From positions 19,497-83,496 of the forward strand of contig NZ_JACOQI010000015.1 in the NCBI RefSeq assembly GCF_014297285.1: DNA of 64,000 nt. The letters are read 5' to 3'. The stretch is from Dysosmobacter segnis. GTDB lineage: Bacteria > Bacillota > Clostridia > Oscillospirales > Oscillospiraceae. Below are positions 56,674-64,000 of the stretch, piece after piece. Below the pieces are notes generated by a model. The model did no database searches, was not told the origin of the DNA, and saw only the letters and a program-made list of their open reading frames with translations. The position numbers and the translations under genes were made by a program. How positions within the stretch are numbered: position 1 is the stretch's first letter; each line of letters starts with the position of its first letter.

Positions 56674-56976
56674 TCACAGTAATGCGCTGTAATCTCTGCG
56701 GGCATATAAAATTCTGCGGATCTGCACTGTGTCGCCAATAATGACATAGAACACCAGATAATTTTTGACGATGAGATAGCGGTAGCCTTTTGCAGCCAGC
56801 GCCAGATCCTTCGGCTTCGGACAGCGTTCTGGCATTTTGGATAAGCTGGCGATCTCTTCGACCAGCAAGTCATAATACTTCAACGCAGCATCCGGGGACA
56901 GCGTGTTCAGATATCCAATTACTTCCTCCAAGTCCTGCTTGGCGGTGGGAAATATCTTGATTTTATACGTTTCCAT
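56674..56976 (-). CDS. RelE/ParE-family toxin
   Basis: A 100-residue protein with the RelE/ParE pattern: YKIKIFPTAKQDLEEVIGYL at the start, SLSKMPERCPKPKDLALA, YRYLIVKNYLVFYVI and a C-terminal VQIRRILYARRDYSALL. Such toxins cleave mRNA on ribosomes or poison gyrase. It overlaps its antitoxin gene by 14 bases on the minus strand, against the direction of the surrounding transfer operon. ATG 56,976 or 56,982 may be used. Confidence 0.88.
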   Translation of the reverse strand: METYKIKIFPTAKQDLEEVIGYLNTLSPDAALKYYDLLVEEIASLSKMPERCPKPKDLALAAKGYRYLIVKNYLVFYVIIGDTVQIRRILYARRDYSALL

Positions 56977-57235
56977 GAACACGCTCCCGCAGGCTCTTCG
57001 CCAGCGTCAAGAAATCCTCGCCTTCCGCACCGGAGGCGATCTCCTGTTCCGCCACGGCCAGCTTTCCATAGAGATCAATGAGTGCCTGCTGGCGCTCATA
57101 CTCCTCCATACTGATCACTACCATGTCGCCGGTGCCGTTGCGGGTGATATAAACGGGCTCACGAGTCTGGCGGCAGAAGTCCGAGATCTCATTGGCATTG
57201 CTGCGAAGATCGGAAATAGGACGAATACTTGGCAT
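56963..57235 (-). CDS. Phd/YefM-type antitoxin
   Basis: A 90-residue protein opening MPSIRPISDLRSNANEISDF with REPVYITRNGTGDMVVISMEEYE, the DNA-binding Phd/YefM fold, and a helical tail that would cap the toxin. ATG 57,235 is preceded by AAGGAGGTG. It probably represses its own promoter. The pair stabilises the ICE by killing or arresting cells that lose it. Confidence 0.88.
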   Translation of the reverse strand: MPSIRPISDLRSNANEISDFCRQTREPVYITRNGTGDMVVISMEEYERQQALIDLYGKLAVAEQEIASGAEGEDFLTLAKSLRERVHGNV

Positions 57236-57262
57236 ACCTTGCACCTCCTTGTTTTCAACCAT

Positions 57263-57291
57263 AGTATAGCAAAATAATGAGCAAATATCAA
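57263..57291 (-). promoter_or_regulatory. Promoter of the antitoxin-toxin operon
   Basis: On the minus strand TTGATA, a 17-base spacer and TATACT with an extended TGC lie 28 bases before the antitoxin start. Confidence 0.7.
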
Positions 57292-57325
57292 TACGAATTT
57301 TGAGCAAAGAAAGAAGGCGAAAACG

Positions 57326-58171
57326 ATCGGAAGTGGAAATTGGATCATAGATAACTTAAACTCCGCGCTGGAGATGTGGAATGGCAGGCTGGAGGAAATC
57401 TGGCAGCTCATCGCCACATCGCCGGAGAATTTCAAGGGCGGCGGTATCTGGAATGTCATCGTCGGTATCAACGACGGATTGAAAGCGGTAGGATATGCGC
57501 TGTTGGTGCTGTTCTTTGTTATGGGCATTGTAAAAACCTGCGGCAGCTTTGCGGAGATGAAGAAGCCGGAACTGGCGTTCAAGTGCTTCATCCGCTTTGT
57601 GCTGGCGCAGGCGGCGGTGACCTGGGGCATGGAACTGATGACAGGGGCCTTCCGGGTAGCTCAGGGCATGGTGACAACGATCATCGACTCGTCCGGCCTG
57701 ACGGCCATGTCGGCTACGGCACTGCCGGATGAGATGGCGAGCATCATCGAGGATGTGGGCTTTTTCGATTCTATCCCCTTATGGGCGGTGACGCTGCTGG
57801 GCTCCCTTTTTATCTGGGTTTTGTCCCTCGTGATGATCCTGACGGTGTATAGCCGTTTTTTCAAGCTCTATATCGCAACGGCCATCGCCCCTGTACCGCT
57901 GGCCAGCTTTGCGGGCCAGCCCTCCAGCAGCATTGGCGTAGCCTTTTTGAAAAGCTATGCCGCCATCTGTCTGGAGGGCTGTGTCATCGTATTGGCTTGT
58001 GTGATTTTTTCGGCGTTCGCGTCCTCGCCGCCTGCCATTGCGGACGATACGCTGGCGGCAGCCACCATTGTGTGGAACTATGTAGGTGAACTGATTTTCA
58101 ATATGCTGGTGCTGGTGGGGGCCATCAAGATGAGTGACCGGATCATCCGGGAACTGATAGGCCTGGGTTAA
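57326..58171 (+). CDS. VirB6-like multi-pass membrane transfer protein (ATC start possible; ATG at 57,374)
   Basis: The protein has about six membrane helices (YALLVLFFVMGIVKTCG; VTLLGSLFIWVLSLVMILTV; FNMLVLVGAIKMSDRII) and is in the VirB6/TrbL position of the transfer operon. The first ATG is 57,374, but the in-frame stretch before it (NWIIDNLNSALE) looks like a natural N-terminus of this family. AAGAAGG (57,311-57,317) is 8 bases from an in-frame ATC at 57,326, and no ATG, GTG or TTG is available there. The C-terminus overlaps a minus-strand gene by 4 bases. Confidence 0.82.
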   Translation: MGSGNWIIDNLNSALEMWNGRLEEIWQLIATSPENFKGGGIWNVIVGINDGLKAVGYALLVLFFVMGIVKTCGSFAEMKKPELAFKCFIRFVLAQAAVTWGMELMTGAFRVAQGMVTTIIDSSGLTAMSATALPDEMASIIEDVGFFDSIPLWAVTLLGSLFIWVLSLVMILTVYSRFFKLYIATAIAPVPLASFAGQPSSSIGVAFLKSYAAICLEGCVIVLACVIFSAFASSPPAIADDTLAAATIVWNYVGELIFNMLVLVGAIKMSDRIIRELIGLG

Positions 58172-58542
58172 TCCTCATCGTCAGACAATTCAATGTCGCT
58201 CAGGTCCATGGCATAGCCGCCATACTCATCCGGCTGCACACCGTTTCTTTGCTGCTCACGGATACGATAGCGAACAATACTCTCTAGGTCTTTTTCTTCT
58301 TGGCGCTTCTGGAAGATGCTTTGTATCTTCCGAACCAGAGAAATGATCCAAGACAGGACTACCAGACCAAGGAGGACAAAGAAAATAATATCACCCAGGC
58401 TTTGGTGTGCCTGATACCAACTATGCCAAAATGTATTCATAGCGATCACATACAGCAGCGGAATCGTCAAGCGAAATACGGCGGCCAACTTGAAAATGAT
58501 AGAGATGATGAGCATTGCTATGCTCAAAAGAATGACCGGCAT
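58168..58542 (-). CDS. Small membrane protein on the opposite strand, 124 residues
   Basis: Two or three membrane helices (VILLSIAMLIISIIFKLAAV; LGDIIFFVLLGLVVLSWII) are followed by a charged, coiled-coil-like tail and an acidic end (LSDIELSDDED). AGGAGGC lies before the ATG on the minus strand. Its gene is convergent with the VirB6-like gene and divergent from PrgI. It may be an entry-exclusion or regulatory protein; that is speculation from position only. Confidence 0.6.
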   Translation of the reverse strand: MPVILLSIAMLIISIIFKLAAVFRLTIPLLYVIAMNTFWHSWYQAHQSLGDIIFFVLLGLVVLSWIISLVRKIQSIFQKRQEEKDLESIVRYRIREQQRNGVQPDEYGGYAMDLSDIELSDDED

Positions 58543-58643
58543 GCAAAGAGCCTCCTCTCAGTTTTGGATACGGCGCTATGTTACCATAGCCGTGCCGATC
58601 ATACAAGAGGCTGTATGCCAATTCTCAAAAAGGAGTTGATATA

Positions 58644-58997
58644 TTGGAGGTACGCATCAACAAGGAAGTGCGCAACTATCAGGAAAGTCTGTTTTTTGGA
58701 CTGTCACTGCGGCAGTTTTTGTTTGCCCTGCTGGCGGTAGCCGTGGCGGTAGGTGTTTATTTTGGGCTGCGCCCCGTGCTGGGGAATGGCGAGATTGGCT
58801 GGGTCTGCATTCTGGCCGCGTTCCCATTTGCTCTGGGCGGTTTTTTCCAGTACAACGGCATGACTCTGGAACAATTTTTATTGGCTTTTTTTCGCTCGGA
58901 ATTTCTCACCCCAAAACGGCTTGTGTTCAAATCGGAAAATATGTACGCAAAACTGATGGCACACTCATCTGTGAAGGAGGCGTTGAATCTTGATTAA
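58644..58997 (+). CDS. PrgI-family protein (VirB3-like)
   Basis: A 117-residue protein with two close membrane helices (FLFALLAVAVAVGVYFGL; IGWVCILAAFPFALGGFF) and the typical opening VRINKEVRNYQESLFFGLSLRQ. PrgI proteins take the place of VirB3 in Gram-positive systems. TTG 58,644 follows AAGGAG at 8 bases. It overlaps the VirB4 gene by 8 bases. Confidence 0.9.
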   Translation: MEVRINKEVRNYQESLFFGLSLRQFLFALLAVAVAVGVYFGLRPVLGNGEIGWVCILAAFPFALGGFFQYNGMTLEQFLLAFFRSEFLTPKRLVFKSENMYAKLMAHSSVKEALNLD

Positions 58998-61323
58998 AAC
59001 CCTGCAGACTACGTTAAAACAGGACAAAGAACAATTCAAGGTACCGAGATCTGTACAGGATACCATCCCCATCCGGCGACTCTGGCCGGATGGGGTCTTT
59101 CAGTTTGACAGCAAGTATTCCAAGACACTGCGATTCAGCGATATCAACTACGCCATTGCATCCAAAGAGGATAAGACAGCTATGTTTCTCAGCTATTCCG
59201 AATTGCTGAACGCGCTGGATACCGGCTCTACTACAAAAATCACCATCAACAATAAGCGCCTGAACCGCCGCAACTTTGAACAGGAAATCCTCATTCCCGC
59301 TCGCGGAGATTTTCTGGACGGCGGACGGGCGGAGTATAATGCCATGCTGTTGGATAAGGTTACCGATTCCTCCAACAGCGTGGTGCAGGAACGCTATATC
59401 ACCCTGTCGGCACATAAGAAAAATATCGAGGAAGCCCGCACTTTTTTTGACCGCACAGTCAATGATGTGACTTCCCGACTCAATCACATGGACTCCCGCT
59501 GTGAGGAACTGGACGCCGTGGAACGCCTCCGCATCCTTCATGATTTCTACCGCGTGGGTGAAGAAACGCAGTTCCGATTGGATCTAACAGACTGCATGAA
59601 GCGTGGCTGTTCCTTCAAGGACGCCGTCTGTCCGGACAGCATGGAGTTTAAGAAAGACCACTTTGTCATGGGCGGTAAGTATGGCCGGGTACTGTTCCTG
59701 AAGGAGTATGCCAGCTATATCAAGGACGCTATGATCAATGAGCTCACCAGCCTGAACCGCAGTCTCATGCTGTCCATTGACATCATCCCTGTCCCTACCG
59801 ACGAGGCGGTGCGAGAGATGCAGAACCGCCTGCTGGGTGTGGAGACCAATGTGACCAACTGGCAGCGCCGACAGAACGCCAACAATAACTTTTCTGCCGT
59901 TGTCCCCTACGATCTGGAACAGCAGCGCAAGGAGACCCGTGAGATGCTGGACGATCTCACCACCCGTGATCAACGCATGATGTTCGCAGTGGTGACGCTG
60001 GTGCATCTGGCGGACAGCAAGGAGGAACTGGACAGTGACACGGAAACGCTGCAGTCCATTGCCCGCAAGCACCTCTGTCAGCTCACGACCCTGAACTGGC
60101 AGCAGGCAGACGGCCTTGTGACGGCGCTGCCGCTGGGCCTGCGCCGCATCGACGCCCTCCGCACGCTCACCACCGAGGCGTTGGCTGTGCTCATGCCCTT
60201 CAAGGCACAGGAGATCTGGGACCGGGGCGGCGTGTACTACGGGCAGAACGCCATCAGCAAAAATCTTATCGTAGCGGATCGCAAACGGCTGTTGAATGGC
60301 AACGCCTTCATTCTGGGTGTTTCCGGTTCCGGAAAATCCTTCAGCGCCAAGAAGGAGATGGTGTCACTGGCATTGTCTACCGACGATGATATTATCATCA
60401 TCGACCCTGAATCCGAGTACCGTCCGCTGGTGGAAGGGCTGGGCGGTCAGGTCATCAATATCTCCGCCACATCACCCAACCATATCAACGCCATGGATAT
60501 GGAGCAGGGCTACGGTGACGGCGAGAATCCTGTGGTGCTGAAATCTGAGTTTTTGCTGTCTCTTTGTGAGCAGCTTATCGGCGCCGGGAAGTTGTCTGCC
60601 AAGGAAAAGTCCATCATTGACCGCTGCACCGCCCAGATCTATCGGGACTACATCCGCGGCGGATATCAGGGGCAGGCCCCGACCCTGCAGGACTTTCATG
60701 CGGAGCTGCTCCGCCAGCCGGAAAAGGAAGCTGCGGACGTGGCACTGGCAATCGAATTGTTTACGGAGGGTAGTTTGAACACCTTTGCCAAACCCACTAA
60801 TGTGGATACCAATGCCCGTATCCTTTGCTATGATATCCGGGATCTTGGCAAGCAGCTCTTGCCGGTGGGAATGCTGGTGGTGTTGGACAGCATCTTCAAC
60901 CGCATCATCCGAAACCGCGGGCTGAAGCGGAATACCTGGATCTATATCGACGAGATCTATCTGCTGTTCCAGCATGAATACAGCGCCAATTTCCTGTTCA
61001 CCCTGTGGAAGCGTATGAGAAAGTATCAGGCTTGCGGAACGGGGATCAGCCAGAATATCGAAGACCTGCTCCAGTCGCACACGGCCCGCACCATGCTGGC
61101 GAACTCTGAATTTCTCATCATGCTGAATCAGGCGGCCACGGATCGGGAAGAACTGGCGCACCTGCTGAATATCTCAGACAACCAGCTCTCCTACATCACC
61201 AACGTGGACTCCGGCCGGGGGCTTATCAAGTGCGGAAGCGCTATCGTGCCTTTTGTGGATCATTTCCCCAAGAACAAGCTCTACCGCTTAATGACCACAA
61301 AACCCTCGGACTTGGCTGCGTGA
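58990..61323 (+). CDS. VirB4/TraE-type conjugation ATPase
   Basis: A 777-residue cytosolic ATPase: an N-terminal VirB4 domain, Walker A LGVSGSGKSFSAKKE near residue 445, and Walker B WIYIDEIYLLFQ near 655, with GISQNIEDLL and FLIMLNQAATDREEL beyond. It powers assembly and substrate transfer of the channel. TTG 58,990 follows AAGGAGG at 7 bases. It is the most conserved part of the transfer operon. Confidence 0.95.
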   Translation: MIKTLQTTLKQDKEQFKVPRSVQDTIPIRRLWPDGVFQFDSKYSKTLRFSDINYAIASKEDKTAMFLSYSELLNALDTGSTTKITINNKRLNRRNFEQEILIPARGDFLDGGRAEYNAMLLDKVTDSSNSVVQERYITLSAHKKNIEEARTFFDRTVNDVTSRLNHMDSRCEELDAVERLRILHDFYRVGEETQFRLDLTDCMKRGCSFKDAVCPDSMEFKKDHFVMGGKYGRVLFLKEYASYIKDAMINELTSLNRSLMLSIDIIPVPTDEAVREMQNRLLGVETNVTNWQRRQNANNNFSAVVPYDLEQQRKETREMLDDLTTRDQRMMFAVVTLVHLADSKEELDSDTETLQSIARKHLCQLTTLNWQQADGLVTALPLGLRRIDALRTLTTEALAVLMPFKAQEIWDRGGVYYGQNAISKNLIVADRKRLLNGNAFILGVSGSGKSFSAKKEMVSLALSTDDDIIIIDPESEYRPLVEGLGGQVINISATSPNHINAMDMEQGYGDGENPVVLKSEFLLSLCEQLIGAGKLSAKEKSIIDRCTAQIYRDYIRGGYQGQAPTLQDFHAELLRQPEKEAADVALAIELFTEGSLNTFAKPTNVDTNARILCYDIRDLGKQLLPVGMLVVLDSIFNRIIRNRGLKRNTWIYIDEIYLLFQHEYSANFLFTLWKRMRKYQACGTGISQNIEDLLQSHTARTMLANSEFLIMLNQAATDREELAHLLNISDNQLSYITNVDSGRGLIKCGSAIVPFVDHFPKNKLYRLMTTKPSDLAA

Positions 61324-61329
61324 TAGCCC

Positions 61330-63369
61330 ATGGAGAAAATTAAAGAAAAACCCACGCTGGGTGAGCGTGTCAAAGAGAAAGCTGTATCCGCGCCAAAGGA
61401 ACTTTTGCGCAAGGGGCTGGATGACGGCTCGGAGCGTCTGCGGACTCAGCTCCGGGATACCGCCCAGCAGGGGCGGCGGGATGAATATGGCGGCGACGCC
61501 ATTGAGGACACCGCCGCCAGTGGCCTGCACCGCGCCGAAAAGGAACTGCTGAAGCAGCGCAAGAAGAAAAATACGGAGCAGAGCGCGTCACCCCAGGGTG
61601 ACGCCTCTGTCCCCAGCTCCAACAGCGACGTGCCGCCTGTCATCCGCACCAGAGAGACTGACGCGGCGAGGGCAAGAGCGCCCTCACCGCCAGTGCGGGA
61701 ACAGGCACGGCAGGCGGCTATGAAGCAGGCAGTCAAGACGAAGAATGCCTATATCAGTACACAGCGGAAAACGGTCATGACGGCAGCACCGGAGCCGCAG
61801 CGGCAGGGTCAGCAGGCGTTCATTCAAGAGCAGGGTCGCAAAGCGTCCCGCCAGCAGGCGCAGCGCAGGCGGGCAGAGCGGCGGTTCCGGCACCAGGATG
61901 ATCTGCATGGTGATTCGCTGTGTTCGGAAGGTTTCGAGCCAACCAGCAGAGGCAGAATCAAAGAGCACGGCGGCATTCAGCCGCCGAAGAAGCATCGGCT
62001 CCCCGAGCCGAAAGCACCGAATCACGCCGCGGGGATCGTACCGAAGGTCCGTGAGGGGGGCAAAGCTACTGGTCTATCCGCCGAACAGGCCGTACACTCA
62101 TCCACCGTCCATGCGACTGCGGCCGGAACACACGCTGCCAGAGAAGCGGCCATGCAGATGGCCAAGCGGCAGCAGATGACAAAAGCGGCAGAAACCGCGG
62201 TGCAAAAAACCGCGCAGGCGGCGGGCCGCGCGCTGCGCTCCATCATTGCCGCTGCCCAGAGCTTACTTGCGGCAATAGCGGCTGGTGGGAGCACAGTTGT
62301 CGCCATGGTGCTGGTGATTTGTCTGATTGGACTTCTGATCGTGTCGCCTTTTGGGATCTTTTTCTCCGGAGAGGACAGCGGCACCGGCTACACCATGCCG
62401 GAAGCTGTCAGCGTATTGAACGGCGAGTTCGCCGCCCGGATTGAACAGATCAAGGCAGAGAACCCGCATGACGAACTGGATATGGCCAACGCCGGCAACG
62501 CCGCCATGATCTCCAACTGGCGGGATGTGCTGGCTGTTTATGCTGTGCGGACCACCACGGACAACGCTTCGCCGGATGAGGTCGCTACGCTGACCGAAGA
62601 AAAAATGGAGATCCTTCGTGAAATCTTCTGGGACATGAACGCCATCACTTATTGGACGGAAATAGTACCAGGCGGCAAAGATGAAGCGGATACGGTCATT
62701 TTGCATATCACCGTCACAATAAAAACGCATCTGCAAATGGCGGATGAGTACCAATTCAACACGGAAAAGCGCAGATTGTTAGAAGAACTCATGCAGCCGA
62801 AATATCAGGAACTGTTCATGGCTTTGACGGGAAGTTATCAGAATATCGAACTCAGCCCGGAGAATGTGGTGAAAATTATGGAGAATCTCCCCGCCGACCT
62901 TAGTGCGGAACGCAGGCAAGTTGTGCTGACGGCGTATCAACTCTTGGGCAAAGTCCATTATTTCTGGGGAGGAAAGTCATTGATTATAGGCTGGGACAGC
63001 CGTTGGGGAATGCCGATGAAAGTTACAGCCGAGGGCAGTTCCACCACCGGCACCGTGCGGCCCTTCGGACTGGATTGTTCGGGAATGGTGGATTGGGTAT
63101 TCTACAACCAGAGCGGCGGACAATACGTCATTGGGCATGGCGGCGGGGCCACTGCGCAGCACAGCTACTGTACGCCTATTGCTTGGAGTGACGCCCAGCC
63201 GGGAGACCTTGTCTTTTATCCGGGTGACAGCCATGTCGGTATTGTCTGCGGCTTTGACAGCAGCGGCAATATCATGGTCATCCACTGCGCCAGCGGCACG
63301 AACAATGTGGTGGTTACCGGCAAGGAAGGATTTACTGCCGTTAGCAGACCCTTTTACTACAGTAAATAG
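61330..63369 (+). CDS. Membrane-anchored NlpC/P60 peptidoglycan hydrolase of the transfer system
   Basis: A 679-residue protein. The first 290 residues are basic, Gln/Ala/Arg-rich and probably disordered. One membrane helix (VVAMVLVICLIGLLIVSPFG, about 320-340) follows, then an extracytoplasmic helical domain (about 355-540) and a C-terminal NlpC/P60 domain with Cys near residue 581 (FGLDCSGMVDW), His near 634 (GDSHVGIVC) and IHCAS. It opens the cell wall locally for the conjugation channel, like Orf14/CwlT of Tn916-type elements but without a visible lysozyme domain. Confidence 0.88.
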   Translation: MEKIKEKPTLGERVKEKAVSAPKELLRKGLDDGSERLRTQLRDTAQQGRRDEYGGDAIEDTAASGLHRAEKELLKQRKKKNTEQSASPQGDASVPSSNSDVPPVIRTRETDAARARAPSPPVREQARQAAMKQAVKTKNAYISTQRKTVMTAAPEPQRQGQQAFIQEQGRKASRQQAQRRRAERRFRHQDDLHGDSLCSEGFEPTSRGRIKEHGGIQPPKKHRLPEPKAPNHAAGIVPKVREGGKATGLSAEQAVHSSTVHATAAGTHAAREAAMQMAKRQQMTKAAETAVQKTAQAAGRALRSIIAAAQSLLAAIAAGGSTVVAMVLVICLIGLLIVSPFGIFFSGEDSGTGYTMPEAVSVLNGEFAARIEQIKAENPHDELDMANAGNAAMISNWRDVLAVYAVRTTTDNASPDEVATLTEEKMEILREIFWDMNAITYWTEIVPGGKDEADTVILHITVTIKTHLQMADEYQFNTEKRRLLEELMQPKYQELFMALTGSYQNIELSPENVVKIMENLPADLSAERRQVVLTAYQLLGKVHYFWGGKSLIIGWDSRWGMPMKVTAEGSSTTGTVRPFGLDCSGMVDWVFYNQSGGQYVIGHGGGATAQHSYCTPIAWSDAQPGDLVFYPGDSHVGIVCGFDSSGNIMVIHCASGTNNVVVTGKEGFTAVSRPFYYSK

Positions 63370-63372
63370 CGT

Positions 63373-63420
63373 CAGGGGCTGTCTAGAATATTTGTTCTGG
63401 GACAGCCCCTGTTTATTTTG
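63373..63420 (+). terminator. Terminator of the transfer operon
   Basis: CAGGGGCTGTC and GACAGCCCCTG form an 11-base-pair stem followed by TTTATTTTG. Confidence 0.85.
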
Positions 63421-63494
63421 ATGTACCGCAGCACGTTATTGTCCTATGTGTGTCCAGCCGCCCTCAGCTTTGACGGTATAGGCGTCGGGTGTAA

Positions 63495-63698
63495 CTAACC
63501 GCCAGGGGTATTATTGCTACCGCCATCACTACTGCCTCTGCCGCTGCTTACCAATTTGGGAATGCTCTCCGTCTTTGTGGCCTTGCAAATCCCACAGGTG
63601 TAAGTTTTGACGCCTGTTTTTTCGTGGATAGGTGCAGTTGTCACTTTACCCTCGCCTGTACAGACGCCGCTGGAATTGACGCTTACGTTACCGGGTGG
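63495..63698 (-). pseudogene. Remnant of a cysteine-repeat surface protein
   Basis: On the minus strand the frame from 63,698 to the stop at 63,495 encodes about 67 residues with VNSSGVCTGEGKVTTAP and TGVKTYTCGICKATKTESIP, the same C..C repeat type as in the large SLH protein at 32,671. It ends in a Gly/Ser-rich tail. A stop codon (63,699-63,701) directly precedes it and no start codon or ribosome binding site is seen, so it is probably a gene fragment. Confidence 0.55.
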
Positions 63699-63726
63699 TT
63701 ACTGAGCACTTACACAGCTTACCAAA

Positions 63727-63767
63727 GAACGGCGGCAGGGAATCGTTGATTCCGAGCCGCCGTTCTG
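63727..63767 (-). terminator. Terminator of the minus-strand SLH gene
   Basis: AGAACGGCGGC and GCCGCCGTTCT form a perfect 11-base-pair stem with an inner GGAATC/GATTCC stem. On the minus strand TTCTTT follows. Confidence 0.85.
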
Positions 63768-63799
63768 ATTCACTTTTGGTTACCCGTCAGTCGCTACCC

Positions 63800-64000
63800 T
63801 TACTTGCCCTGATAGGCACGGAACAGGAAGGTCACGATCTGGGCGCGGGTACAGCCGTTGTTGGGGCTGAAGGTGGAAGCAGACGTACCGTTGGTCACGC
63901 CGCTCTCCACGGCCCAGGCCACTGCGTCAGCATAGAAAGCATCGGCCGTCACGTCGGTGAAGCCGTTCACCGTGGTGGGCGCGGTGCCCAGTGCGCGGTA
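63800..64000 (-). CDS. SLH-domain surface protein, C-terminal part (runs off the window)
   Basis: The minus strand from 64,000 to TAA at 63,800-63,802 encodes 66 residues, including VNGFTDVTADAFYADAVAWA, VESGVTNGTSASTFSPNN and CTRAQIVTFLFRAYQGK, the end of a C-terminal SLH repeat. The rest lies beyond the window. It would be a cell-wall-polymer-bound surface protein. Whether it is ICE cargo or chromosomal cannot be decided here. Confidence 0.8.
   Translation of the reverse strand, partial: YRALGTAPTTVNGFTDVTADAFYADAVAWAVESGVTNGTSASTFSPNNGCTRAQIVTFLFRAYQGK

Larger units (their letters stand above)
30740..64000. mobile_element. Integrative conjugative element at tRNA-Gly (right end beyond window)
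   Basis: From the third att core rightwards the genes are those of a conjugative element: partition, SSB, methyltransferases, MobC and relaxase, PcfB, VirD4-type coupling protein, Maff2, VirB6-like, PrgI, VirB4 and an NlpC/P60 hydrolase, in the order typical of clostridial Tn1549/CTn-like transfer regions. No integrase or right attachment site is seen up to 64,000, so they should lie beyond. Whether the last 600 bases (SLH fragments) are cargo or chromosome is not settled. Confidence 0.85.

Noticed and set aside
1..64000. CRISPR array
   Set aside because: No regularly spaced 25-40 base repeats with unique spacers were seen; the only arrays are the GTTC words and the tRNA att units.

Overview
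The window looks like chromosomal DNA of a gut Clostridia (Oscillospiraceae-type Firmicutes). It has moderately high GC, strong AGGAGG ribosome binding sites, S-layer-homology (SLH) surface proteins, a clostridial-type second type IIA topoisomerase, and conjugative elements with a PrgI/VirB4/Maff2/PcfB-style secretion system. No 16S rRNA or species marker is present, so the genus is not claimed.

Layout. (1) Positions 1 to about 17,560 are the right part of a mobile element whose left end lies outside the window. It opens with an XRE regulator and an ImmA/IrrE-type protease behind a consensus promoter overlaid by phased GTTC repeats. A run of small, translationally coupled genes of unknown function and a methylase-like protein follow. 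Next comes a recombination/replication module (YqaJ exonuclease, RecD2-like helicase, annealing-protein-like factor, zinc-finger/TOPRIM primase-like protein). Three tandem large serine recombinases close the element. A 3' remnant of a membrane-protein gene follows directly, suggesting that the element sits inside a host gene. (2) Positions 17,560-30,382 are ordinary chromosome: a LarA-like/GntP/UxaA-like operon for sugar-acid or hydroxy-acid use, parE and parC type topoisomerase genes separated by a hairpin-rich spacer, a YitT membrane protein, a LUD protein, a lipoprotein, and tRNA-Gly(GCC). (3) Positions 30,383-64,000 are an integrative conjugative element (ICE) placed at the 3' end of tRNA-Gly. 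Three direct copies of the tRNA 3' end, in 178/179-bp tandem units, lie at the junction. The ICE right end and integrase are not in the window.

The ICE reads as modules. The first is an entry region with a tandem ribbon-helix-helix protein, a primase-like gene broken by an amber codon, and a large cysteine-rich SLH surface protein. A maintenance block follows with SSB, a ParB-like protein, unknown genes and a ParM/ParR-like partition pair. The modification block holds a C5-cytosine methyltransferase, an amidoligase with a small protein and a gamma-glutamylcyclotransferase, a SLOG protein with a divergent regulator, S-adenosylmethionine synthetase, HU, a PP-loop ATPase, and an adenine-type methyltransferase. 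A HipA/CtkA-like kinase with a small partner gene comes next. The transfer block has an oriT-like palindrome cluster, MobC, relaxase, PcfB, VirD4-type coupling protein, Maff2, VirB6-like protein, PrgI, VirB4 and an NlpC/P60 hydrolase. A minus-strand toxin/antitoxin pair and a minus-strand membrane protein are embedded in it.

The most interesting observations are the att array at tRNA-Gly, the amidoligase/GGCT cassette inside the ICE, several ICE genes whose ribosome binding sites point to non-AUG start codons, the three coupled serine recombinases, and a duplicated covarying hairpin leader in the first element. All family names are from reading motifs by eye; no database search was run.
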